Positions 1 through 8,500 of a DNA stretch of 28,736 nt are shown here, in pieces; position 1 is the stretch's first letter; each line of letters opens with the position of its first letter. This DNA comes from a virus. A model generated the notes under the pieces. That model searched no databases. It saw only the letters and a list, made by a program, of their open reading frames with translations, and was not told where the DNA came from. The translations under genes were made by a program, and so were the position numbers. The stretch is from positions 1 through 28,736 of the IMG/VR virus record IMGVR_UViG_3300009002_000031; one strand, 5' to 3'.

Positions 1-855
1 AATTTCACGACATTGATACTCCTGCATGAACGTTTCCTTGATAAACGTAGCTTCTTCGTAGCTAATCGGAATATCAAGTGTAACACGTAGGTACATTCGG
101 TCTTTGATTAGTTCATCTTTTTCGTCGATGAGTTGACTAAGCTTTACTGTTCGGTACTTTGGACATAAATCCCAATCAATGTATTCTGGTTCAGCTTCGT
201 TTTCACGGTCGAGTATCATCATTCCTCTGGCATCGTCCCATGCATCGGCATAGTTGTGCGGAAACGCATTACCAATGTAATGAACCTTGCCTTGTTTTTG
301 TCTTTTATGGAAGTGTCCACTAAAAACATATTCTTGATTTTTAAAATGTTCAGATCTTAGTTCTCCGTGGTCGGGCATTTGCACCATTGCGTTCATATAG
401 AAGCTTGGAAGCTCGAAGTGTCCAAACATATACTTTGCTTTAATCTTAGAAATGCCTTTCCACTCATCACCAACCAACCATGGAACAAGAACTACGTCTT
501 CTTCTTCATAAATTTCGTTGACAACTGTGATACCTGGAATGTGTTTTGCAAATTCTGTTGACTTTACGTCACGTTTGTCTTTATAATAAAGATCGTGATT
601 GCCGGCAAACATGTAAAACTTGTCAAATGCTGCACCAAGCTTTTCCAAACTGCGCAACCCGCTGTCTAATGTTGTAAGGTTGATGCTGTTTCTGTTGTGA
701 TTCCAGTCACCGCAAAAGATTCCAGTTTCACAACCGTTAGCTTTTGCGGTTTCGATAAACCAATCAACAAATTCGTCACAATCCTGGTTATGAACCTTAG
801 AATTGCCTTTCATACCATAATGTAGGTCAGTAAAGACCGCTGCTTTTTTAAACAA
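1..855 (-). CDS. gp47: gp47-like recombination endonuclease subunit (Mre11-type metallophosphoesterase), C-terminus outside window
   Basis: In T4 this nuclease subunit pairs with the gp46 ATPase (the phage Rad50/Mre11 pair) to resect DNA ends for recombination-dependent replication. Read on the minus strand, 285 codons are present; T4 gp47 has 339, so roughly the last 50 are missing. The metallophosphoesterase motifs are all visible: D10-L-H12, G-D50-W-N-H53, G-N-H87-D, G-H146-F-E and G-H181-F-H183, which fit a two-metal phosphodiesterase site. The start is TTG at 853-855 with ACGGAG just upstream; an in-frame stop lies at 871-873, and the first in-frame ATG would remove the D-x-H motif, so a non-ATG start is needed. 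It lies downstream of gp55 on the same strand and has its own sigma-70-like promoter. Confidence 0.93.
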   Translation of the reverse strand, partial: MFKKAAVFTDLHYGMKGNSKVHNQDCDEFVDWFIETAKANGCETGIFCGDWNHNRNSINLTTLDSGLRSLEKLGAAFDKFYMFAGNHDLYYKDKRDVKSTEFAKHIPGITVVNEIYEEEDVVLVPWLVGDEWKGISKIKAKYMFGHFELPSFYMNAMVQMPDHGELRSEHFKNQEYVFSGHFHKRQKQGKVHYIGNAFPHNYADAWDDARGMMILDRENEAEPEYIDWDLCPKYRTVKLSQLIDEKDELIKDRMYLRVTLDIPISYEEATFIKETFMQEYQCREI

Positions 856-878
856 ACTTGTACTCCGTAATTAGTATT

Positions 879-907
879 ATTATAGTTTAAGTTGAAATAA
901 AAGTCAA
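879..907 (-). promoter_or_regulatory. sigma-70-type promoter for gp47
   Basis: On the minus strand TTGACT (902-907) is separated by exactly 17 bases from TATAAT (879-884), close to the bacterial sigma-70 consensus. It sits in the 55-base gap between the gp55 stop (911-913) and the gp47 TTG start (855), pointing at gp47. This suggests early or middle transcription of gp47 by host polymerase, in addition to any read-through from gp55. Activity is inferred from the match. Confidence 0.75.
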
Positions 908-910
908 CAA

Positions 911-1741
911 CTATTTCTTATGATCGTCTTCGAATCTCTTCAATCCTACTTCATACTCGCCTTCGGCTTGACGAGTGTATGATGGGTTTAAGTCGTTCAT
1001 CTCAAGTATGTCATCTCTAACACTTTGATTGCGCTTTTCTATGTTGATAACACGTACAAATGAGTTTGTGACTGCGGCTGTATAGTAAGCAAAGGGATTT
1101 TGACTTTTTGATTCGTCAAACTGCAAGCCGATCTGAGCTAATTGTAAGATTGCTTGGCCCTTCATTTCATCATTATAAGTGTAACCTCTAACGTTACCGC
1201 GTGTTGCATAGCGATCACATAGTTTCATCCACATCATTGCTAGTTTGTTGGTTGCACGTCCATGTTCTTTGGAAAAATATCCATTTTCCATGCCGCCAAC
1301 CCAATGACTCTTACCTACACATATAATTTCGTCATCGTCGTTGAACTTAAAGTGCTGGTATGGAGGAAAATTGAGTTTAATCTTGGTATCTGCAACTGTT
1401 TTTGGATTTTTCTTACGACCGGGTTCTTCAGGTATGTGATCAAATGTCATAATTCTAAATATTAGGTCTGTTTTTTCTATTTGCTTGTAATCATACTCGC
1501 AATCAGCTTGCTTAACTTTCTCTCCAGCTAACTTTCTGCGTTCATATTCTTCTGAACCGATCTTTTTAGCTTTGTTACGCTTTGCCTCTGCAATAGTTCT
1601 GATATTAATCTTATCAACTGTTGGTAAAATTATGTCATAGTTGGCATATGCTGGTTCAACAAAGCTCGAGTATGTAGCTTTTGATTTTTGAATTTCTAGT
1701 AGCATGTCCTTGTTGTTTAAGTAGTTAACTCTTTTGGCCAT
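911..1741 (-). CDS. gp55: gp55-like late-transcription sigma factor
   Basis: gp55 is the small sigma-like factor that directs host RNA polymerase to octamer late promoters, activated by the sliding clamp and co-activator in T4. Similarity to T4 gp55 is readable by eye: the N-terminal VNYLNNKDML, then residues 163-240 with TNKLAMMWM, a YTYNDEMKGQ stretch, GLQFDESKSQNP and FAYYTAAVTNSFVRVI, which match T4's region-2-like core-binding part (NFDETKYKNPHAY). The protein is 276 residues against 185 in T4. Most of the excess is between residues about 25 and 160, which includes a Lys-rich stretch and FPPYQHFKF. The start has ACGGAG upstream. It is divergent from the structural genes that such a factor would switch on. 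Confidence 0.93.
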   Translation of the reverse strand: MAKRVNYLNNKDMLLEIQKSKATYSSFVEPAYANYDIILPTVDKINIRTIAEAKRNKAKKIGSEEYERRKLAGEKVKQADCEYDYKQIEKTDLIFRIMTFDHIPEEPGRKKNPKTVADTKIKLNFPPYQHFKFNDDDEIICVGKSHWVGGMENGYFSKEHGRATNKLAMMWMKLCDRYATRGNVRGYTYNDEMKGQAILQLAQIGLQFDESKSQNPFAYYTAAVTNSFVRVINIEKRNQSVRDDILEMNDLNPSYTRQAEGEYEVGLKRFEDDHKK

Positions 1742-1762
1742 TTTTTCTCCGTTTCACTTATT

Positions 1763-1791
1763 ATAATAATATACATAGTTAATTTTGTCAA
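1763..1791 (-). promoter_or_regulatory. sigma-70-type promoter for gp55
   Basis: Minus-strand TTGACA (1786-1791) is followed after 17 bases by TATTAT (1763-1768), five of six matches to TATAAT. It lies 22 bases before the gp55 ATG (1739-1741), whose ribosome site is the ACGGAG between them. It would let the host polymerase make gp55 before late transcription. Its -35 box directly abuts the late-type octamer facing the other way. Confidence 0.72.
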
Positions 1792-1799
1792 CTAAATAC
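1792..1799 (+). promoter_or_regulatory. late-type promoter octamer CTAAATAC for the baseplate operon
   Basis: CTAAATAC resembles the T4 late consensus TATAAATA and stands 18 bases before the first structural ATG (1818). If transcription starts about six bases past the octamer, as in T4, the leader would begin almost at the ribosome site (GGAG, 1805-1808). Similar octamers precede two other genes here at like distance, which supports the call. Activity is inferred. Confidence 0.6.
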
Positions 1800-1817
1800 T
1801 AATAGGAGTAAATCAAA

Positions 1818-2693
1818 ATGCCAATAAATGGAGTTAATCAATTCTTACAAACAGTAACAAGTACAGCCGGGCAAGTAAACCGAGTTCTTGGTGCTGGACA
1901 AAATGTTCTAAATGCGTTTGGCGGCCTTGGAAGTGCCCTTGGAATTTCTAGCCTAGCGAGACTAGGTAACCTTCCAGTAGGTGCCGAAGAAACTTATGAA
2001 AACTACTCTCCGGGTAGTTGCACTGCAGGATCAGAATCTCTTGGTAACGATTGGAGGGTAAGAATTCATCTTCCTACAAACGTTAGCACCTTTATGAACT
2101 CTCCAATTTTACAACCTTTGTACGAATCAAATAACAGCATGGTGTTTCCTACAACTCCCCAAATTCTTGTAACACACTCTGCTAATTACAATAACTTACA
2201 ACCTACACATACTAATTATGCCTTTCCGATATACGAAAGTAGCAGTGTTGAAGACATTACAATTACTGCTGAGTTTCCTGTCGAAAATGAAGTTGACGGA
2301 AGATATTGGATATCAGCAGTACACTTCATGCGAAGTGCAACAAAGATGTTTTATGGAAACAGTAGCTATCAAGGTGCTCCGCCACCTCTTGTTAAACTTA
2401 GTGGATACGGTGATTTTGTTTTTAACAAAATGCCCTGTGTTATTAAATTGTTTACACTTGACTTACCGGATAGCGTAGATTACATACAGGTTCCAATTTC
2501 TGATACTTTAGATTTAGCTCAAACACCAGAATTAAAAAGAGTTGATGTACCTGGCGGTTATTCGTATGTTCCGACACTAAGTCGTTTGAACATTACAGTA
2601 TCGCCTGCATACAGTAGAGATACTGTGCGCAGATTTAGCCTTGATTCGTATGTACAAGGCGGATACATTGGCGGCGGACAAGGAATCGTATAA
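1818..2693 (+). CDS. baseplate tail-tube-end protein, gp48/gp54 type
   Basis: A 291-residue protein, the first gene of the rightward structural block. It has a Gly/Ala-rich N-terminal segment (about residues 20-55), then a beta-rich core with YWISAVHFMRSATKMFYG, a PPPLVKLSGYGDFVF stretch, LFTLDLPDSVDYI and a C-terminal SPAYSRDTVRRFSL. I recall this pattern from proteins annotated as gp48 (tail-tube cap) in T4-like cyanophages; T4 gp48 and gp54 are both tube-like proteins that join the hub to the tail tube. Which of the two it corresponds to cannot be decided by eye, and T4 itself shows no obvious identity. Ribosome site AGGAG lies at 1804-1808. Its stop overlaps the next start by one base (TAATG), so translation is probably coupled. 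Confidence 0.58.
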   Translation: MPINGVNQFLQTVTSTAGQVNRVLGAGQNVLNAFGGLGSALGISSLARLGNLPVGAEETYENYSPGSCTAGSESLGNDWRVRIHLPTNVSTFMNSPILQPLYESNNSMVFPTTPQILVTHSANYNNLQPTHTNYAFPIYESSSVEDITITAEFPVENEVDGRYWISAVHFMRSATKMFYGNSSYQGAPPPLVKLSGYGDFVFNKMPCVIKLFTLDLPDSVDYIQVPISDTLDLAQTPELKRVDVPGGYSYVPTLSRLNITVSPAYSRDTVRRFSLDSYVQGGYIGGGQGIV

Positions 2694-2998
2694 TGGCAGC
2701 ACGATATAACAAAGCAAGTCCGTGGGGATCGACAAAAGTTAACAGAGGTGGATATTTAGATTTCTGGCAGAAGCGATTTATACCAGCTGACCCGTCGGAT
2801 ATTTTTTATGAGATTGCACCACAATATACTTACAGACCCGATTTGCTTGCGTTTGACTTATACGGAACACCGAAACTTTGGTGGGTATTTACAGAACGCA
2901 ATAACGAAGTACTAAAAGATCCAATTTTTGATTTTGTACCTGGAACACAAATATATTTGCCAAAGAAATCTACTCTCTCAACATTATTAGGAGTCTAA
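2693..2998 (+). CDS. gp53: gp53-like baseplate wedge protein, short form
   Basis: A 101-residue protein. The segment from about residue 46 (YRPDLLAFDLYGTPKLWW, then VFTERNN, DPIFDFVPGTQIYLP) is the LysM-like pattern of gp53 proteins and related small baseplate proteins: a short alpha-beta unit with 'YG' and 'WW' followed by a Pro-rich loop. In T4, gp53 (196 residues) is a wedge component that helps link wedges to the hub, and T4 gene 53 also lies directly before gene 5. This copy is about half the T4 length. The start overlaps the previous stop by one base, and a strong AGGAG (2989-2993) at its end serves the following gene. A different small LysM-type baseplate protein is the main alternative. 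Confidence 0.72.
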   Translation: MAARYNKASPWGSTKVNRGGYLDFWQKRFIPADPSDIFYEIAPQYTYRPDLLAFDLYGTPKLWWVFTERNNEVLKDPIFDFVPGTQIYLPKKSTLSTLLGV

Positions 2999-2999
2999 T

Positions 3000-5495
3000 A
3001 TGGCATTACTAAAGAATCCGTTGAATGAATTTGCAACGCACAACTATTCGTGGGCTTTGAGCGCAATGTATCCTGGTGAAGTTAATCAACCAGAAGAATA
3101 CATCGGAACACTTGGTAAACTTCTAGTTGCACGTTCCGGCGGTGTTGGAAATGCTAAAGGAACAACAACAGAAGCAGAAGAAAAAGTTAATTCAAATGTT
3201 GAATTCTTTATTGATGATGTAAGAATATCAACAACAGTTACGCCAAACGAAGCTGCAACACTTTCGAACTTTGCTACTTTAGAATTTAAAGTGACTGAAC
3301 CGTATAGCCTTGGATTATTTTTGCAAACACTTGCTCTTGCAGCTAATAAAGCAGGATTTAGTAATTATACACAAGCCCCCTTTTTGCTAACTGTAAGTTT
3401 TAAAGGGTTTAAAGACGACGGATCATATGAAGAAGTTTCAAGAAAAAACTTTGTTATACAAATTGCAACTGTTACATTTACTGCTGATGGTAGTGGATCT
3501 GTTTACGATATAAGAGCTACATATTATTCTCAAACTGGATTGTCATTAGCGTATCAAGGTATACAGCACGATATTAGTATTACTGGAGAAACAGTTGCTG
3601 AAGTTTTAAGTTTTGGAGAAAACAGTCTTGCAACTGCACTTAATAGACAACAAATCTTGCAAGAAACAAACAATTTTAAAATAGTAAGAGACGAATTTCA
3701 AATTACATTTCCATTTGACATTGCACCAGACAGTGACATTAATGGCGGCAACGGATTCTTTGGTAGTGCGTTAAGGTCTATACAAAGTAGCTTAGATAGA
3801 GTAAACAACACAATTGAAGCAATTGGAGCAGTTGGAACTTCCTTGGGCAATTTTGGCGATGTATTAAGCGACATTGGTAGAGTTGGTATCGGAAATGGCC
3901 TAAACCAGAATAATTTTACTACGCCAGGAGTAGGTGTTAATTCTACGTTAGAAACAATTGGAAATGCAATTACTGATCTTGCAACATCAATATCAACTTC
4001 GGGTATAAATCAAATTGCCAATGAAATTGGAACAAGTCCAATTATTGATAGTTTTAACGAATCAGGAGATGTTCCGTTTGCAGATGAAAATTTAACTTGG
4101 GATCCTAATGAAGAAGTTTATACTAGAGGAAGTATGTCAATTGATCCAGCTAACAGAACTTTTCATTTTCCTCAAGGAACTACAATTGAACAAATAGTTG
4201 AAACTGTTGTATTAACCTCAAGATGGGGACAACAGTTTTTAACAAGACCGGTTGACCAAACAGGTATGCGTCCTTGGTTTAGAATTAAACCTAAACTTTA
4301 TATTTTATCACTTGCTGAAATGCAATCTGCAGGCCGCCCAGCATATAGATTTGTCTATGAAGTATACCCTTATTTTATACATCAGTCAACTGTTTCGTTG
4401 CCGTCTGTTAATACTAATTTAGATTATGCTATTGACGATGCAGTAAAAGCATACAATTATATGTACACTGGTGAAAACAGAGATATTATTAACTTTGAAA
4501 TGGAATTTCAAACCTCATACTTTATGGGAGCGGCGGCAGATGCCAACCAATCGACACCCGAAGAATGGAGATCTCAGGGCGGCACGGCGTTTGCTGAACC
4601 CGACAGACCAGCTGTTGCAACTCCGACAGCCGGAAGTTCTGAACTACAACAAACACTAGGATCAATAAGATCAACGATTGAAAGAGTTACTGAACTTTAT
4701 CGTGCAGCAGGCGGCACGTTTATTGATAATGATAGAACAAGAATAGCACAAAGATTTAGAAATTTGATTCTAAACAACCAAGCAGATTTAAATCGTCTTG
4801 ATTTAACAATTTGGGGCGATCCGTATTATATTAATAATAGCGAATCAGGAAATTATGCAGCCTTGCCGTTAAGACCAAATATTAACGCAGACTTAGAAGC
4901 TGATTATTTGCGCGGCGAAGTTCACATTTTACTAAAATTTAATACTCCGGCTGATTTTAATAACGATTTGTTGTTATCGGATCCAGCTGATCAATTTACC
5001 GGCGTTTATAAAGTACATGCTATTGAACATAACTTTAGTGGCGGAAAATTTACACAGATGTTAATCACTAACCGTGTGCTGAATCAAAAGCCCGGCGACA
5101 TTGATAAATTAAAAAGAATAGTCGATGCATTCTTTAATGCACTCGGGTCGATTTCTAACTTTGCATCAGTTGTAGGCGCCGACGATGTAGCTGCCGGCGT
5201 TGATAACTTTATGCAAGAACTCGGCCCAACTGCGGACCAGTTTCTTGGATTAGCACAAATTGGATCAAACATTCAGGATATTGTTACAGGCGATTATCAA
5301 ACACTTGGAGACAAGTTAATTGGGCTTGAAGGTTTTTTTGATCAAGTACAACAATTAGAAACACAATACAGAAGTACAATACAATCTCTTGGAAACATTG
5401 ATTTTAATCCTGATACATTACCTCAGAATAGTAGGATCAATCCCGGTAGTAACGTGCCACCAACAATTAACCGAAACGGCTCAGGGCCATCTTAA
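3000..5495 (+). CDS. large baseplate hub protein (gp27/gpD-like C-terminal domain)
   Basis: An 831-residue protein between gp53 and the gp5 spike, the position expected of the hub that holds the spike. N-terminal region (about 1-250): beta-rich, with LEFKVTEPYSLGLFLQ. Middle (about 250-350): Gly/Ser/Asn-rich, low complexity. Region about 395-515: WGQQFLTRPVDQ, a RIKPKLYIL strand and INFEMEFQTSYFMGA. Region about 640-695: a long strand (EVHILLKFNTP) then FTGVYKVHAIEHNFSGGKF and MLITNRV, which is the typical ending of hub proteins of the gp27/gpD/VgrG-N fold ('G.Y.V..V.H.FS.GKFT..L...R'). T4 gp27 has 391 residues, so this would be an enlarged form. Start: AGGAG six bases before ATG, two bases after the previous gene. 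No whole-length relative is recognised with certainty. Confidence 0.62.
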   Translation: MALLKNPLNEFATHNYSWALSAMYPGEVNQPEEYIGTLGKLLVARSGGVGNAKGTTTEAEEKVNSNVEFFIDDVRISTTVTPNEAATLSNFATLEFKVTEPYSLGLFLQTLALAANKAGFSNYTQAPFLLTVSFKGFKDDGSYEEVSRKNFVIQIATVTFTADGSGSVYDIRATYYSQTGLSLAYQGIQHDISITGETVAEVLSFGENSLATALNRQQILQETNNFKIVRDEFQITFPFDIAPDSDINGGNGFFGSALRSIQSSLDRVNNTIEAIGAVGTSLGNFGDVLSDIGRVGIGNGLNQNNFTTPGVGVNSTLETIGNAITDLATSISTSGINQIANEIGTSPIIDSFNESGDVPFADENLTWDPNEEVYTRGSMSIDPANRTFHFPQGTTIEQIVETVVLTSRWGQQFLTRPVDQTGMRPWFRIKPKLYILSLAEMQSAGRPAYRFVYEVYPYFIHQSTVSLPSVNTNLDYAIDDAVKAYNYMYTGENRDIINFEMEFQTSYFMGAAADANQSTPEEWRSQGGTAFAEPDRPAVATPTAGSSELQQTLGSIRSTIERVTELYRAAGGTFIDNDRTRIAQRFRNLILNNQADLNRLDLTIWGDPYYINNSESGNYAALPLRPNINADLEADYLRGEVHILLKFNTPADFNNDLLLSDPADQFTGVYKVHAIEHNFSGGKFTQMLITNRVLNQKPGDIDKLKRIVDAFFNALGSISNFASVVGADDVAAGVDNFMQELGPTADQFLGLAQIGSNIQDIVTGDYQTLGDKLIGLEGFFDQVQQLETQYRSTIQSLGNIDFNPDTLPQNSRINPGSNVPPTINRNGSGPS

Positions 5496-5510
5496 AGGAA
5501 CAAACAATAA

Positions 5511-8500
5511 ATGGCAAGACAAGAACATCAAAGACCAGTTGATTCTGCATTACCCGGAGGAAGCTCTGGCCCATTTTTAGCAAGAGTACTAAGTCACCTT
5601 GATAACAGATTTATGGGTTCTTTAAAAGTACAAATTTTAAGAGTTAACAGTGCAGGAACGTACGATCTTACTGATCGTACAATGACTGCATATTATGCAT
5701 CACCATTTTATGGTTCGACAAGTCACCGCTCTGTAGGCAATACAGATGATTATCAGAATACACAACAAACATACGGTATGTGGTTTGTTCCTCCTGACCC
5801 GGACACTACTGTTCTTGTAACAATGGTCGAAGGTAGATCGGATATTTGTTTTTGGTTTGCGTGTGTACCAGACGATTATATGAACTTTATGATTCCTGAT
5901 GGCCGCCCATCTACTACATTATCTTCGAGTGGCAGCGGCGGACAGAATGGACGCCGATTACCAGTTGGCGAATATAATAAAAGAATTGTAAATCCTCAAG
6001 GAAATAACCAGCCTACAAGTTATCCAAAACCAGTTAATACAGATTTTGTTAACACCTTAACTGAAGAAGGATTGTTAGAAGATGATCACAGAGGTTTAAC
6101 AAGTTCGAGTGCGAGAAGAGAATTACCAAGTGCAGTTTACGGTGTAAACACACCCGGACCGCTTGATAAAAGACCATCTGCTCCAAGGGCACCTCGTGGA
6201 CCAAGCGACGACCAAGCAAACATTCCACGTAGCCGATTAGGTGGCCACAGCCTTGTAATGGATGACGGTGATGATAAACTTCTAAGAAGGTTTGCAGCAA
6301 GTGAAGGCGGACCGGAATATATTGATATTGAAAATGGCGACGGCGAGATTCCAGTAGGTGCAGAAACACGTCCAGCAAATGAACTGTTTAGAATTCGTAC
6401 AAGAACCGGCCATCAAATACTTTTACATAATACTGAAGATTTAATTTATATTTCAAATGCAAGGGGAACGGCTTGGGTCGAACTTACATCAAATGGTAAA
6501 ATTGATGTTTATGCACAAGATAGCATTAGTATGCATACCGAAGGTGAGTTTAACCTTACAGCTGATTCAAATATTAATTTAACATCAGGTGGAAATATTA
6601 ACTTAAATTCTACAAGTAGCATTAAAAGTAGTGCTCGAAATATAGACACTACTGCCGGCGGTAGAATTGCGTTTAAAGCAGCAAGTGAATTTACTGCTTT
6701 AGCTGGCGATTACATGGCATTAAAAAGTAGTGCTGATCTTGGATTAACATCAGGAGCATCAAACGTTAATATTTCAGCTGGAAGTAATGTTGAACTTAAT
6801 AGCGGATCTGATGTTAATATTATTTCTGATGGCGGCAAAGTTGCAGTATCAGCAAGCACTAGTTTTGATGCGAGTGCAGGTACCCAAATTGTAATGGGTG
6901 CTCCTGAAATACACGATTCTAGTGATAGTAGATTTATAGATGCAACCGAAATTAACTTGTTTGCATCTGCTGGAATATTTGTTACTGGTAACGGAACAAT
7001 TGACCTATTAACTCCAACGTTAAAAATAGAAGGTAGTGGCACAGTTGATATCAGAACTGACGGCGCATTAACTGCATCATCTGGCGCAGCAACTACATTC
7101 CAAGCAGGCGCATTGTTTGAAGTAGGAAGTACTAACTTTAGTACATCGTCGTCGGCATTGTCATTTAACGGAGTAGGCAACTTTAGCAGTCCAATAAATG
7201 TTCCGATTGTAAACGCCGGTATAATGAATACTAGCAGACTTAATGCTGGCATTTCAAGAGCCAATCACGTATCAGGTAGCGGTTCAGGACCAAGTAGCGT
7301 TAGCTATTCTGCAAACGCGCCGGGCGACGCTGCAATAGCGTTGCCATCAGCAGAGGGTAACATTCCGGCACCTCCGGCAAAAACAGATCCTCCAGAACCA
7401 ACTGAACCAAATCCAGCAGATATTGCTGCAAGAGTTCCAGAACACGAACCGTGGTTCCAACACGAAAACCTCGATCCGGCAGCATCTAATGTAAGGGCAG
7501 GAAACGGAAATGGTATAGATTCGTATAATTCGCCATTACAGGATACTTTCTTAAACATTGGTAGAAATGTAGGGCAAGGCACAGTTGCAACTCAACAGGT
7601 TGGAATTGCTGGACCAAATGCTGGTGTTGGTAATGATGACGGCGACGAAGGTGTTGATATTAATTATAACTATAATGATTACAATGACAATGTTGCTGAA
7701 GTAATTGGATTCTTTGAAAACAACGGATTTGAACCGTGGGTTGGCGCAGGCGTTGCTGGCGCACTACAATGGGAAGCAGGCCGCGGAATTAATCCTGGTG
7801 CTTATCTTGCACCAAATGATCGCTCTGGCGGATCGTATAACATTCCAGGAAACGGTGGATTAGGTGCAAGGGGAATTTGTCAATGGAGAGATTCAGGAAG
7901 ACGACTAACTTTACTTGAAAGATATCTTGGAAAATCTATTCTAATCCAGCCCGAAACAAACCCAAATTCAGAAGGATATGAAAGAAACAGAAACGGTAGA
8001 TTGCCTAACGTTACTTACAGTTCATTAGAATATGACAGAGGTGTAAGGGTTGCACCTGCTAATGCAACATTACAAGAACAGCTTGGCGGTATGCTTTGGG
8101 AAATGAACAATACTGAAGCAAGCACTTTACAAGCAATTAGAGCAGTAAATTCAGGAAGTGAATTGCAGAGAGCAAGACGTGTTGCTGAAATTATGAATGA
8201 TGTATTCTTGAGATCACAAAATCCGTCAATTCCAGTAGTAGGAAATACCCGTGTTCCGGTTAAAACACTTAGAGCAAATTCAGCACAAGAAATTTGGGAA
8301 GCGTACATTAGTGGACGTTCGACAGCCCCTATTAATGATCCAAGCCAGTATCCTTCGCCGCCACCTGCTGAAGGACAGGATCCGGCTGCAAATTCTCGTC
8401 CTAGAAACCAAGCCGATCCAATTGATATGAGTGTTTCATCAAATGCTCCTAATGTTGTTACTGGTAGTGCTAATACACGACAGGGTCCTTTAAGACCTGC

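Noticed and set aside
367-561. Plus-strand ORF of 64 codons opposite gp47
   Set aside because: It lies wholly within gp47, whose motifs are unmistakable on the minus strand. No promoter or ribosome site is seen.
5504-5513. CAATAAATGG at the spike gene start as a late promoter
   Set aside because: It overlaps the start codon itself, so transcription from it would begin inside the gene.
6710-7264. Minus-strand ORF of 184 codons inside the spike gene
   Set aside because: It is antisense to the repetitive needle region, has no ribosome site or recognisable domain, and its Leu/Pro/Ala-rich content mirrors the Ser/Asn/Gly repeats on the other strand.
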